Of a stretch of DNA of 64,000 nucleotides, positions 33,141-43,800 are shown piece by piece. A program made the translations under genes and the position numbers. The notes under the pieces were generated by a model. That model saw only the letters and a program-made list of their open reading frames with translations, searched no databases and was not told where the DNA came from. Source of the DNA: Cyathus striatus (Eukaryota; Basidiomycota; Agaricomycetes; Agaricales; Nidulariaceae); the NCBI GenBank assembly GCA_025738555.1, contig JAOVFP010000007.1, positions 2,790,001 through 2,854,000 on the forward strand, written 5' to 3'. Position 1 is the first letter of the stretch, and each line of letters starts with the position of its first letter.

Positions 33141-34125
33141 AGGTAGACGACATTCATAAACAACTAACGTCACGTGTGTGTTACTTTACTGTGACAATCT
33201 GCCTAAAAATGGAAATTTATCTTCGAAATCATAATAGAACAACAATATGATACTTTACAAGGCAAATTGCTTGAGGGAAATATACATATAAGTGAATAGA
33301 ACATATCCACCAAGTTTTGTAATTTTTGGGTGCATATTCGCTGAGAAGAGGTATTTTTAGTATTTATTCCACATCAGTCTCAGAGGCTTGATCAATCACT
33401 CAGGTATCGCAAAGAAACTGTCTCAGTTGATGATTTATATCTAATCTTTACTTAAATATATGATTTATAATCTCAGGTCAAATTAATGAACTCATGTGTA
33501 ACAGTGTAATTGCCTGCATTCCAATTGCATTCACCTTCTATGCATGGCCATTGGCACTGAGTATTGAAACTTTGACTGGTTACCACATAACCTATCTATT
33601 TCGGTTGAAATTCCTCGTTATAATTACTGGATCTTATCTGGGTAGTTCACAATTGCATTATTACTGAGATAAGTGTGCATTGACACAGTACACTTCAAGT
33701 TTTTTCTCTTATTCTTGCAGTGGCTACAGAATTTCAACATATTTATCTTCTTTGGTGCATTCTCAACTGTACTTTGGTAAAATTTCCGAACACTATTTAA
33801 AGAAACCCTTTCCCTAGAAGCATATTAGGCTTATATTTGTGGATGAGCAGTATGCAACGCGAGTTCACTTCACCATTTCCATGCCAAACTCCGGCTGCAG
33901 CACAAAATGTGCCACTTGTCTCCACAAACACATTTTAATCACAAAAAAAAAGCATACATATGTGCACTAGTATGCTGGTCACCATTCCCTCAAGCCACAT
34001 TTGCGAAAACATATCTGGTTGTAAAGTTATTCAACTTATTGGTATGGCTACCGCAAAAATTACCATTTTCGGACGTGTCACGCTCATCACGTGACGTTAG
34101 TTGTTTATGAATGTCGTCTACCTTA
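33139..34125. mobile_element. MITE nested inside the TIR transposon
   Basis: The element 33141-34123 (983 bp) has a perfect 36-bp inverted end starting AGGTAGACGACATTC, followed by a looser region of about 40 bp. TA flanks both ends (33139-33140, 34124-34125), as in Tc1/mariner-type insertions. The interior is AT-rich without a transposase. Its right end cuts the coding-like frame at 34124-34475. Confidence 0.7.
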
Positions 34126-34844
34126 CCGATTGCCTTCCTGGCCTTCCCTTTTAAAGTAGTCACTGACATACCCACCCCCATCTTTCTTGTTATAGTATTC
34201 CCTGTCCTTGCTGGCAACCTAGTACGCTTGCTCTCCGATCCCTCGGTTCCAGGACAGAAGCATGGCTGCGTGTCGACGAAACGGAGTTGCGATGCGATGG
34301 CTATGAGCTCCCCCCAGTACGAGTTAGAGGCGAAGTCACCGAGGTCAACCGGTATGCCCAAGCTCGCAGCCTGTTCGAGCGGCGACAACCACGAGGATGG
34401 TGAAGAATTTCTCGCTGGATTGAGATGATAAGGGGTGGAAGGGTAGTGTACTATCAGAGTGTAAGCACTTTTCAATATGTTATTATCATAGATTGACTTG
34501 TCTATAGCATATTGACTACGCGGCCTGTACTGCCAAGTATGCCCTCCTCAGCCTTTCGCCTGTCCCAAACCGTCGAATTTAATCACCAAACCGGCGTGAT
34601 ATGCACAATCACGCTCTACAGAACGCCATCCATGACGCCCATCTGGTCCCAGCATGCTCCACTCCATTAAACGTATGAACACGCGTTTCAGTCGATTAGA
34701 TATGATCGAAGACTTTTTTCCTCCCTCTATCATAGCTCTGCTGAGCATCTTACGCCTCTTTCGCAATACCATCGAACCATGCAGTATCAGTCCGCCCAAC
34801 ACCCCTTTCCACATGCTACACCCTCTGGACATTATCCAGCCCAT
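34124..34844 (-). pseudogene. Unidentified gene fragment, divergent from the subtilisin fragment
   Basis: Two minus-strand stretches look coding: one ending near 34548 (MEWSMLGPDGRHGWRSVE, AYHAGLVIKFDGLGQ) and one at 34130-34475 (LSPLEQAASLGIPVDLGDF, SYWGELIAIASQLRF). They may be exons of one gene reading away from the subtilisin promoter. The frame is cut at 34124 by the nested MITE, and the first stretch ends in TGA. I do not recognise the family. Its position suggests that the transposon carries a captured host segment with two divergent gene 5' ends. Confidence 0.4.
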
Positions 34845-34867
34845 ACTATCAACTTTAGTTGAGCGGC

Positions 34868-34875
34868 TATAAAAG
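34868..34875 (+). promoter_or_regulatory. TATA box of the captured subtilisin fragment
   Basis: TATAAAAG lies 92 bp upstream of the ATG at 34960, followed by a CT-rich leader. So a complete-looking core promoter was carried along with the gene fragment. Confidence 0.55.
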
Positions 34876-34959
34876 ACCCCCCAGACACGACATAGAGGTC
34901 CTCACGCTTCTTTCAGTGTATCAACCCTCCTCGTCTTCTCTTCAGACTTCTTCGTTAGG

Positions 34960-35673
34960 ATGTGTTTCTTCTCCGCGGCTTTTGCAACGCTCGCTCTCGT
35001 GGCTACACCCATCCTCGCCACCCCCGGCCCTCTGAAGACCGTCCAGAAGTTCAAGGGCGAGACTAACGGTGGATACATTGTCAAGTTCAAGGAGGGTGTC
35101 GCTAGGAAGTCTTTGATCAAAAAGCTCAAGCTCAACGCTACTGTTGACTGGGAGCTTCTTAACGGCTTTGCTGGTATGTCTTCATCATTTCTTCTCCCCT
35201 CTCGTACTATCTAATCAGCTTCCTTTCCCAGGTGTCCTCGATACCAGCTCCCTCAACACCCTCCGTGCCCATGAGGACGTCGAGTACATCGCTGAGGATG
35301 GTATTATGCATACCATGACCACCCAGACCAATGCTCCATGGGGTCTCCAGCGCATCAGCCAGGATGCCAAGCTCTCCAGCACCAGCACCAGGTACACGTT
35401 CTATTCCTTCCTATCCTTCTTCTCTGCTAACACGTTCTGTAGCGACCTTACCTACACCTACACCTACAACAGCTCCGCAGGATCTGGCGTTGATATCTAT
35501 GTCGTCGACACTGGTATCTATACCTCCCACGTAAGTCCCCTATTCTTACCCTCGATAAGCAGCTTTTTAACGATAGCTTGATTGCAGTCCGACTTTGGCG
35601 GCAGAGCCTCCTGGGGAACCAGCTTCGGTGGATACGCCGCCTCTGACGGTAACGGCCACGGAACTCACTGCGC
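34960..35673 (+). pseudogene. Truncated subtilisin-like (S8, proteinase-K type) protease
   Basis: The 5' part of a secreted serine protease gene. It starts MCFFSAAFATLALVATPILA (signal peptide), then an I9-type propeptide (GGYIVKFKEGVARKSLIKKL ... EDVEYIAEDG) and the mature start APWGLQRISQ. The catalytic Asp is in YVVDTGIYTSH and the catalytic His is in GNGHGTHCA. Exons 34960-35173, 35232-35391, 35443-35530 and 35588-35673 join in phase by short introns. After GTHCA the gene stops being readable: only a scrap (GSYSRYG, near 35880) remains, and the oxyanion Asn and catalytic Ser region is absent. It lies wholly inside the TIR transposon and is not functional as a protease. Confidence 0.8.
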
Positions 35674-36342
35674 GTACGTTTCTTCTCTCTTCCATCACAG
35701 CCAATTCTTGTATCTCATAGTTACATTGCGGCGGTGCCCTCACATCACCACCACCAAAATATATCTTGCTCTATGCAATGACAACCCAAACTTCCACGCC
35801 ATACAGCTCACTCAAGGCACTGATGATGTGAAGTTACCACAATGGCGCATGTAGTGCACGCCGAATCCCTCTCCTGCGCAGGCAGTTACTCTCGGTACGG
35901 TTTTCCATTCCTTTCTTTATTGTACTCTAACTACTTGGTAGAACATGTATGGGATGGTTATAAGATGTACTTCTTCCGGTGCCGGGCGTGAAGACAGCAT
36001 ACCTTGTATATAAATATAGGCATAGTTTCCTCAACCATGGCCCGAGATCTGCTCTTACCACCGCATCGTAGAATATGTGTTAGGTGTGTTGCAGTTTGCA
36101 CAGTCTGCATGCGTGTAGCAATGTTAAGTAATTTCGCGGGGTAATGCGAACGGGGGAGCCTAGGAGTTAGTAGTGTGAGAGCTAAGGTTAACCTGGTTAA
36201 GCTATCTTGTCTTATCATGTAAACGTTGTGGAATACACGTTCGTAATTAGACATTGTATATATCTAGTACGGAAATATAAATGATTTTATGAGCTTAAAG
36301 CAGTCGCGCCTGACTCTTCAGAGCTTTCGTTTTTATAGACTG
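35674..36342. other. Transposon interior after the subtilisin fragment
   Basis: No gene. Holds a decayed scrap of the next subtilisin exon and unassigned sequence up to the right inverted repeat. The minus-strand frame at 35958-36254 has no motif. Confidence 0.4.
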
Positions 36343-36487
36343 AAAATGTTTGCGCTACAGAAAATGTTTGCGCGAGGTTGAAATGTTTGCGCTGGGACTA
36401 AAAATGTGCGCCGAACAACGTCCGAAATGTTTGCGCTGGTCCAAAAATGTTTGCGGTGCACATTAAATGTGCACTTTGACCGCCATA
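36343..36487 (-). repeat. Right terminal inverted repeat with GCGCAAACATTT iterons
   Basis: The reverse complement matches the left repeat nearly base for base except for a missing block of about 20 bp. The GCGCAAACATTT units are cleaner here than on the left. Confidence 0.75.
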
Positions 36488-37096
36488 GGTCTTCCTCACG
36501 TAGCTCGAGAAGACGACATACACAATGGGTACTTTATCCCGAAAGGCTCAATAGTTATCACAAATGTGTGGCAATTCTTCCATGATCCCGACACTTATCC
36601 AAGTCCGGAGCAATTCTTACCTGAGCGATTCCTTGGGAATGACACAAAAAGATCCAAGAGATTACCTGTTCGGGTTTGGTCGCCGGTATGTGTAAGTTAT
36701 GATTTTAGTGAGTAAAACTCAATATAGGGGTTCTGTTCGGCACTTGCCCTGGAATTCATCTCGCCGATGCATCCATGTGGCTGTTGTGTGTTTCACTTCT
36801 ATCTGCCTTTGATATTCGACCAATAGTAAAAGACGGAAAGCCTATTCCACCCGTCGCCAAGTACGTCGATAGGTCAATTAGGTCAGCTTTTACTTTAATA
36901 TGACAAAGTTTCAATGGCTGATTGCTTCACAAAAGTCACCCGGAATCATTTGAATGCACCATCAAACCCAGGGCTGCTTCTGCTGAAGCTTTGATTCAGT
37001 CGTTACAGTAAGTAAGCTGTAAATCCGATGGTATATTGGATACTTGTTCGTAATCCAGTTCTTCGTCAAGACATGATATATCCATATGTAATTATA

Positions 37097-39403
37097 TCAT
37101 GAAACCAACTTTTGAAGCTTAACAAAGTCAGGAGTTCCAAGTCCTATAAGCAGCATACGTGAGACACATACAAAACACTGAAACCATTGCGCACCTGTAA
37201 CAGGATTCCATCCTATCGAAGCATTGAAACCTCTCCCACTACAACCCTCGCTTTGACCAATAAGAATGTCGTTTAGACCTTGAAACCCTTTTGAATATAG
37301 CCAAGGATTCAAGAACCCGAGTGGTGGCTTCCCAATAGAGAGTCTGTAGTCATTCAGTAGCGATATAATAGAAGCAACCAATGGCCCGCTTGCACTCGTC
37401 CCGGAATCAGCAGAGACTTCTCCGTCCTGAACAATAGGGAAGCTAATACCAGATTTAATGAGTTATGCCTAGACGTAAACTAAATTCACATACTTGCTAC
37501 TCTGAGCGGCGATATCAGGAAAAGCACGCCCACTAGCATTGTATAAACCGATGTACGTGGATCCTAAATTCTTGAGATATGTATTTACAGCTTGTTCTTG
37601 GTACTGCGGCCTAGAAAAATACTTTAGCGAGAATATTGTTAGTTATAGTGGGAAGGTTGAAGGGGAAAAGACATACGTTACTGAATCCAGCGCCAGAACC
37701 AATATAGTTAGCGAGGGAACCAGGTCCGCCGACTGCACGTTCAGGACTGAAACTTGAAGCGAGTACGCTTCTATGTTAGTAAAGAATATTTATCAAGGAA
37801 GGATCTTACCCCACCGTCCCACCAACGCTGGTAATAAATGGGCTAATATGATATGTCCAGATCAGTTCAAACACTTCACAATACAAGTAGATATGTACAT
37901 ACCATCCACCGGGGAACGAAGGCTGGAAAGCTGTGGAATTAGTAACTGTGCTGCAACCACTGTTATCAACGCCTCCATCTCCAGATCCAAAGATGATAGA
38001 GATCCCACGAGCGCCCAGTTGTGCAATGGCATTGCAAAGCCGAACTGCGTAATCAAATGGGATCTCCGACTCCGTATCGGCAAAGCTAGTACTTATCACA
38101 TTTGGTGGATTTGTTTGATTCAACGTGAACATCGCCCAACTCAGGAATCTATGGTGAAAACCGTTATTAATACTGATACGATTTGTAAGGCTGTTGAGGA
38201 AATTCTGACTTACGCTTCATTTGTATTGTCTTTAGGACGTCACGAGTCAGCTGAAGCTGAAAGAAACAAATGATGCCTGTAATACCTGGTTCATCTGCGT
38301 TTCCGACCGAATACACTTCCACAGGGGTGGGATGTGTCAAGGCAATGACCGTCTATTACAATGGAATGTCAATGTCTCAAAGCAGAATATCCAACCCATG
38401 CTCACCTCTACATCCAAATCAGCCTCCGAGTCGCTGAATGTGGCGCTACCAGTCACATTAGTGAGTTGAAACGTTGTGTTAACAGCATCAGGACGATAAC
38501 TCTGCAAGTACTGCCGCAGATCTGCATTAGTCAAAAACGAGCCCAAGTACAGAGCAACTCCAATTTTGTTCTTGGATGCGCTTTTTGGGATGTAGTTTGA
38601 TAAGTGATAAAAGTCGGCGAGACAAGCGGGGGTGACGTATCCATCAGGATCATTACAGCTTTGTGGAATGGATGGTCCGGATGGTGATGTTTCCGATGGA
38701 ACCTGGCGCTTTTCAACGGAAAGGGGTGGAGTAAACTTCCTTAAATACAGGAGTACATTAATATTGAGAATTAACAAAGGAGTTTGTCATGGCGTACGAG
38801 GATCCAAAATAGGTTGTTGGTTGTATGCAATCAATATGGTCGTTCAGCGACAGTGGAACACTATACTCCAAGGTTCTGACGACCATCAGACCGGTGGATC
38901 GGTGCTGAAATCTGCTATATTTCGCTCCCACTAGTCTCTCTGCCAATGAGACAGGGACCGTAACCGATACCCAGTCTTTGGCTGGCGTTCTGCTAACGCT
39001 GGTAAGATCAACACCTGCATGTTGAAGCCATAGATCAACTGCTTCGAGCGAGGTATTATGTGGTCTAACGAGATTTTCGACATCCCTGAAATGATGATCT
39101 CTGTACTGAGAAAATATGGGGAATAGAAGGATATTAGACTCACTCTTTTGACAAGTATTGGCCATAGTGTTCGTGATCCGGATCACTTACTTCGTATAGA
39201 CTATCCACTAACAAATCGAAAAATTGTTGCTTTAAGCCGATATGAAGTGTAATATCCTGGCTTGGATGTGGGTCTGCGCTATGAATGTCCCAGCCATTCG
39301 GAGCAGTATCAAGGGAATGTCTTCTGACACGGGCAACTTCGGTAGATCCAAATGAAACCGCAGATGCCACTAAGAGGCTTAGCAGAGTTAAGAGCTTTAA
39401 CAT
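37097..39403 (-). CDS. Sedolisin (S53) tripeptidyl-peptidase-like protease
   Basis: A secreted acid serine-carboxyl protease. The start at 39401-39403 gives a signal peptide (MLKLLTLLSLLVASAVSFG) and then a pro-domain (SDPDHEHYGQYLSKE joined to DVENLVRPHN). The catalytic Glu/Asp lie in DSEADLDVEVS (about 38.42 kb). FGSGDGGVDNSG carries the conserved oxyanion Asp. DSGTSASGP (about 37.39 kb) carries the Ser nucleophile. The Ca-binding end DILIGQSEGC ... GWNPVTG joins by a 51-nt intron to LGTPDFVKLQKLVS and a TGA at 37097-37099. About eight or more short introns are needed. Every S53 catalytic block is present in order with no clear break, so the protein is probably active. A MITE lies 4 bp upstream of the start codon, between it and a TATA-like box, which may alter expression. 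Confidence 0.85.
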
Positions 39404-39405
39404 AT

Positions 39406-39966
39406 TAGTCGCGGTCAAAGTTGAGCTGCAACTTTTGCAGCTGCAGCTGCAGGTGGCTGTGTGTTGCCATAAACGGTCGATGCGCGTGAATTTGAAACTC
39501 AGACAGTGACAGCTTGTGACCGGTCGCAGAAGTGATGCCACCTCACGCTCCATTTTGGCATCGTTTACGGTCTTTCCACCAATTATAGCCTGTTTCCCCT
39601 TTCGTTATACCCACGTGATCTCTTCCATTGAGGTAGCGTGTTTCACTTGCAGCAACTACTATAGAAGCATCAATATTAAACTGAATACATGCCTCTTCAA
39701 GAGTTTGTGGTGGGAACAAAGCATCTCTGGCCATCATATTAACTAGATAAGCTTCAATAGCTTCTTCTTGAGTAGGTAAACCAGACATATGAAGAGAGAG
39801 ATGTGTAAAAGTAGTTAAATCAGATAAAACACGATTGAGTTGTGGCTGCAGTGTGACATCGGAATGTGGCTGAGTTTTAAATTCACGCGCGTCGACCGTT
39901 TATGGCAACACACAGCCACCTGCAGCTGCAGCTGCAAAAGTTGCAGCTCAACTTTGACCGCGACTA
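39406..39966. mobile_element. 557-bp MITE inserted just upstream of the sedolisin start
   Basis: The element 39408-39964 starts GTCGCGGTCAAAGTTGAGC and ends with its reverse complement, flanked by TA on both sides. The inverted repeats extend about 85-90 bp with few mismatches and contain GCAGCTGCAGCTGCA. The termini share GCGGTCAAAG with the large TIR element at 31.8-36.5 kb, so the two may use related transposases. A small minus-strand frame (39543-39788, MSGLPTQEEAIEAYLV) lies inside; its origin is unknown. TA duplication suggests a Tc1/mariner (pogo-like) class. Confidence 0.8.
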
Positions 39967-39996
39967 TTGATGCCTTGAAATACTGCAGGTGATTAT

Positions 39997-40003
39997 TATA
40001 TAT
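39997..40003 (-). promoter_or_regulatory. Displaced TATA-like box of the sedolisin gene
   Basis: TATATAA on the minus strand is about 590 bp from the sedolisin ATG now, but would be only about 36 bp away without the MITE. The MITE would therefore lie in the transcribed leader or separate promoter and gene. Confidence 0.4.
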
Positions 40004-40279
40004 CCCGCAATCCGACGGACCTCAGTAGCCGTGTAGGAAGGAGGCTTATTAAGCTTCGAGCAACAGAAAATAGTCTAAATTAGTGCTGAAACGTTGTGTC
40101 CGCAATGGGCATCAGGGAAGTTTGTGTTTCGACACTGCAGACTGCGGATTTGGTAGTTTGAATAAGTAGTTATGGAGGGTATAGTGGCATGGCGATCGTT
40201 AAAGGGTGAACGAAGCTTGGACTGATGGGCGCACATAAGTAATGGAGCTGCCGAAGTTATGAGCTGGCAACCGTACTTA

Positions 40280-43200
40280 GTCTAGTGCAGTGCGGATTAG
40301 GTCCCACGGCCTGGTTCGCAGATGAAAATTAGGTTAGGGCCCGGAGGGGTCTATTTCGCACTGTTTCGCAGTGCAAATTTGCAAGGGGAACGGGGGGCTT
40401 GCCCCCCGGAGAAAATTTGCTAATTTGCATGTGAAATAGCAAATTAATTTACTGTTTCGCATGCAAATTAGCAAATTAGCATCACGTGACGGCACATGAA
40501 CATTCAGATTCCTATTTCGTACGACATATGATACTATGACTGCAGACCTTGTACTATCTATACCACATCTATCAAATCGTTAACCAATCCTCTGCACTCG
40601 GAACAGTCTGGCTTGCAAGAGAAGTAGCTTCAGCTGACAAGTTGCCGGTATCACAGTTGGCCATTGGTCCCATAACACCTGAACCTCCATCTTCAATACC
40701 TTCCTCATCTAGGATGTCATGGAACCGGGAGACGTCGAACTGGGCAGAAAGAGAAAAATATTCATCTTCTTCAAGGGACATTTTGTTTGGGAGACCATCA
40801 TCGAGCCATCCCAATACATCGTTGGCAGGATCTCGCAGAATTGGGCCATCTGAGGAGGTTATTTCATCAGGTATGTTATCGTCATTCTCCTGTAATTCTG
40901 TATCGCTTTCTTTCGTTTTTTCAATTGTAGAACGGATGTCACGCCATCTAACGCGTGGTGGCTTCTTCGCCTGTTGATTAGCCTGATTATGGTAAACACA
41001 GGGTATATGTCAGCGATATCACTGGGTACAGAGAAGTTAAAACAATGATATGTCTACCTTTCCTTTCGATATTTGATTGAATTGACGTATAGTTAAGTGA
41101 TTAAAGACTGTGCCAACTGTCTGGCTTTTACGTTTAGGACCATTGAGCCAAGTTATAACTGACATAGCTCGCTCGTCAGCCATTGATACCGGTATTACAG
41201 AGAATATCTTGATAGCAAGGGCCTGGTGCATAGGTAAGATATACGATATGGAGTGTTCAATGGTTAATTTTCTCTTACCAATAGGACATCTGCATTTTCA
41301 TCGTTCAAAAATCGATCCCAATATTCACATATAGACTGATTAGGTTTCTGAGAGCGGTTAAATGGCCCATCGCCATTACAATAAGCATTGAACTGGGCCC
41401 TCAGTTGTGCCAGAGCTTCCATTGGAGTGTGGTTAGATAGTCTAGGATTCACGAGCTTCATAGCAGCTTTGGCTTGTTCCACGGTGCGCCTGCCTTGATC
41501 ATACTCCGTTCCGTATTCATTTTTCAAGAGGACTTGTAGTGATATCAGAATTTCTTTTTCAATACTAGCCTTGGCTTTAACTGATGGGGTGGCTCCGGTA
41601 CGAATGGTGATTTTGCGTATGGTTAGTGGGTTGGGATTGGTGAGGACAGGTGCAAGTCAATTGGCTACACAGTGGTGTACCGCAGCATAAGCTTGGTAGT
41701 ATGTAAGTAGGAGTGTTATAGTTACGCACCAGGATCAAGTACAAATGCTGTCAAGTATACGTTACCAGCATTTTGATTTTCGATCAGTTGTGAAAATCTG
41801 TAATTCACAATTTGATGTATTTTGTTCTTGACACTGCGAGAGTACTTTTGTGACTTCAATTGGTCATCCTTTACAATTATATCTTGAAGTTGAGCAACCA
41901 CTGCTAGCCAGAACACATAGACATCAGCAGGAGTGGTCAGACTGCTCTCAAGGCATTGAATGGCTCTCACAACAGGTGCAAGTACCGCATGAAGTAACTT
42001 CAAATCTCGCTGAAAATCATATGCAGTGTCGTCATCATTGAAGATAGAATGAATAATCTAGTAAATATATCAGTCAATGCCTCTTGCAGTTGTAATAAGT
42101 ATAACACCTCGCTTTCAATTCCCAATGAGGTGTTGCGAGCTACTTGCTTGAATGTGTTGATACCCTTTAATACTGAATCCACAGACCAAAAAATAGTAGC
42201 AAATTGAGTTTCACCAATCCACTGAATACCGTGAGTGACACCTAGGTCACTACAGGCTGCTTTATAGTGATCATAGGTGTAGGTTGACAAACTCATAAAT
42301 GCGAGCAAGTTGTGAAGTTGACTAATTGTCTGTACAAGAATTATAACAGTTAATTTGTGGAATGTAAAGACTTATAGAACTCACATCTTTAAAGGCAGCC
42401 ATGTGGCAAATATCTTTGCATGTATTCTGCAAGTTATGACATGCATCAGCAAAGTTCAGCATACGGGGATTCCACTGTGCAATCATACGGCGTGCTTTAT
42501 TGGTATTTCCTGCATCATCAGAGCAAATCCCAGACCAGCAATGGTACCCAATGACGATGATCCATCTTTTCATAACTCCAACAATATAATCTGCTGTCTG
42601 GCTAAGGCGGGATGCATCGTCAAGATCCAAACAAAATGATTCGCCATTTGGTGTGGTTGCATGAACGGAATAGAACTTCTTTTTGGATAGCATTCCACCA
42701 TTGAATGTTAGAGTGAGATCTTGAAATTTTTGAAGATGCTCATGTATCAGTATCTGAGCACTGGCAGCATACTTTGGAACCAGACTCATTTCAAAATTTG
42801 TCTTTGATGGAAGCACATATATACTGTTGAGAACCGTGATGAAGTCTTTGAATGCATCCTTCATAAGATTGTGTGGAGGAATTCCACAGCAAATCATCAT
42901 TTCGACAAGGGCACGATTAGCCTTTTCCTTCAACTGTTTTCGTCCTTCTGTCTGGTACACGGTCAAGCTCCCACTACTTGATTTTGTAGTTGGCTTTAAA
43001 GAAAGTTTTGAGGACTCAACCACTTCTGCATTCGAGAGGGATATCTCTAGTGTCTTAGAGCGTTTCATTGGCTGTGGGATACTTCCTGCAGATGATTCTG
43101 AACGACCATGCTTCTCTGGGTCAGGTGAATTTTCCCATTGCTCTCTGAGTCTGTTTGCCAATTCCTTGTTTGCTTTCTGAAGTTCAATTAATGCTTCCTG

Positions 43201-43800
43201 TGTAAATCCAACAGGGTCCCAAGTCGCCAGGTATCCACAAGTAGCAATATGGTTAAGCCATCGAGTGAGATCTTGTGGAAATGACATCTTTGTTAGGCAA
43301 CCAGCACTTGCTACACAACGGACAACAGTTTTGTCCGGTTTTTCAACCAAATGGCAAAGTCTTGTAGCCTTAATAAGGAGTTTGTTCGTTTTTCGACCAC
43401 CTTTGCGATAAAATTTATTAAAACTTATAAAAGTGAAGGGAATAATCATACTATTGACAATGAGCAGAGATGTATTTATGATGGAAATGAGTGTACTTAA
43501 TCTGTAAGATTTGACAACATTTGCATTCAGTGCACCATCACAGTGCTGACTAATGTATTGTAAGTATTGCCCAAGTGCCCAGTGCTCACCAATGCAAAGT
43601 GGACAAACCCGAGAATTTATGGATAAATCCGAGTGTGGCTGGCAAATCTGATGAGCATTTTGGACAAATCTGAGAATGGCGGAGGAATCCAAGTGTGGTG
43701 GCAAAATCCAGTCGTTGATGCACAGCCACTATGCATTTTCGCTCGCCAACGCAAACAAATAGGGGGAGCAAGCTCCCCCAATAAAGCACTCCTGTGCGAA
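40280..43800 (-). mobile_element. hAT-superfamily DNA transposon (copy 2)
   Basis: Left end from about 40280 resembles the relic at 1.03 kb (CTAGTGCAGTGCGGATTAGG versus CTAGTGCTCTGCGAAACAGG), including a GC hairpin (CGGGGGGCTTGCCCCCCG, about 40388) between AT-rich GCTAATT/GCAAATT motifs. The right end is unresolved. A GGGGGAGCAAGCTCCCCC palindrome at about 43759 and a TGTGCGAAGTAGT motif at about 43794 (also seen at 1119 in the relic) suggest it lies near 43.8 kb. It encodes a transposase with hAT features. No target duplication could be matched. Confidence 0.7.
40572..43450 (-). CDS. hAT transposase (DUF659-like, hATC dimerisation), multi-exon
   Basis: Reading right to left: a zinc-binding N-terminal part (VRCVASAGC ... 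HIATCGYL, about 43.25-43.32 kb), a linker, then the long exon 42322 upward with the DUF659-type core (GICSDDAGNTNKARRM, FADACHNLQNTCKDIC). Next is QWIGETQFATIFWSV (about 42.18 kb), then FWLAVVAQLQDII and QLIENQ (41.7-42.0 kb). The C-terminal dimerisation motif AIKIFSVIPVSMADERAMS is at about 41.17-41.22 kb. The acidic tail ends at TGA 40572-40574. Short introns join the pieces. The hAT family cuts and pastes DNA and makes 8-bp duplications. I saw no definite break, but exon joins were not all verified, so whether it is intact is open. The N-terminal start is uncertain. Confidence 0.7.

Larger units (their letters stand above)
31790..36493. mobile_element. 4.7-kb TIR transposon with captured gene pieces
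   Basis: The element runs from TATGGCGGTCAAAGTGCAC at 31796 to its reverse complement ending at 36487 (4,692 bp). The inverted repeats are about 145-165 bp and highly similar, apart from a 20-bp insertion in the left one. GGTCTT flanks both sides (31790-31795, 36488-36493). A TA duplication, with GGTCTT TA GGTCTT as a chance pre-existing site, is also possible. The inverted repeats are built from 6-7 GCGCAAACATTT-like units. No transposase is visible, so it is non-autonomous. It contains the promoter and first exons of a subtilisin gene, a divergent coding-like fragment and a nested MITE. Removal of either TSD version restores a spliceable P450 intron/exon junction (PMG-LPHV). Confidence 0.85.
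30321..37011 (+). pseudogene. Cytochrome P450 pseudogene split by a 4.7-kb transposon
   Basis: A second P450 of the same family as the one at 23.6 kb. The N-terminal anchor and hinge are intact (MTTVTLPAFLLIG ... LPPGPKGLPLVGN), as are MLDKKSKIYSDR, MAGELVGW, the I-helix AAGIYSGGADTT, ETLRTY and PERFLGN. The gene continues after the insertion with GLPHVAREDDIHNGYF and ends SLQ-TAA at 37009-37011. Damage seen: a frameshift/short deletion after GPALIP (about 30750); an in-frame TAG after NEAMD (about 31033); the inserted element at 31796-36487; a one-base shift in an A-run just before DPRDYLFGFGRR (about 36650); and an 11-nt interruption between the F and C of the heme loop before CPGIHLADA (about 36733). 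It cannot make a working enzyme. Confidence 0.85.

Noticed and set aside
33990..34475. A 161-residue minus-strand frame as one real gene
   Set aside because: It crosses the end of the nested MITE at 34123, so its last ~45 residues are transposon sequence; only 34124-34475 is kept as a fragment.
39140..39553. A longer sedolisin N-terminus starting inside the MITE
   Set aside because: The upstream 50 residues are translated MITE inverted repeat (Cys/Ser-rich); the Met at 39401-39403 begins a proper signal peptide.
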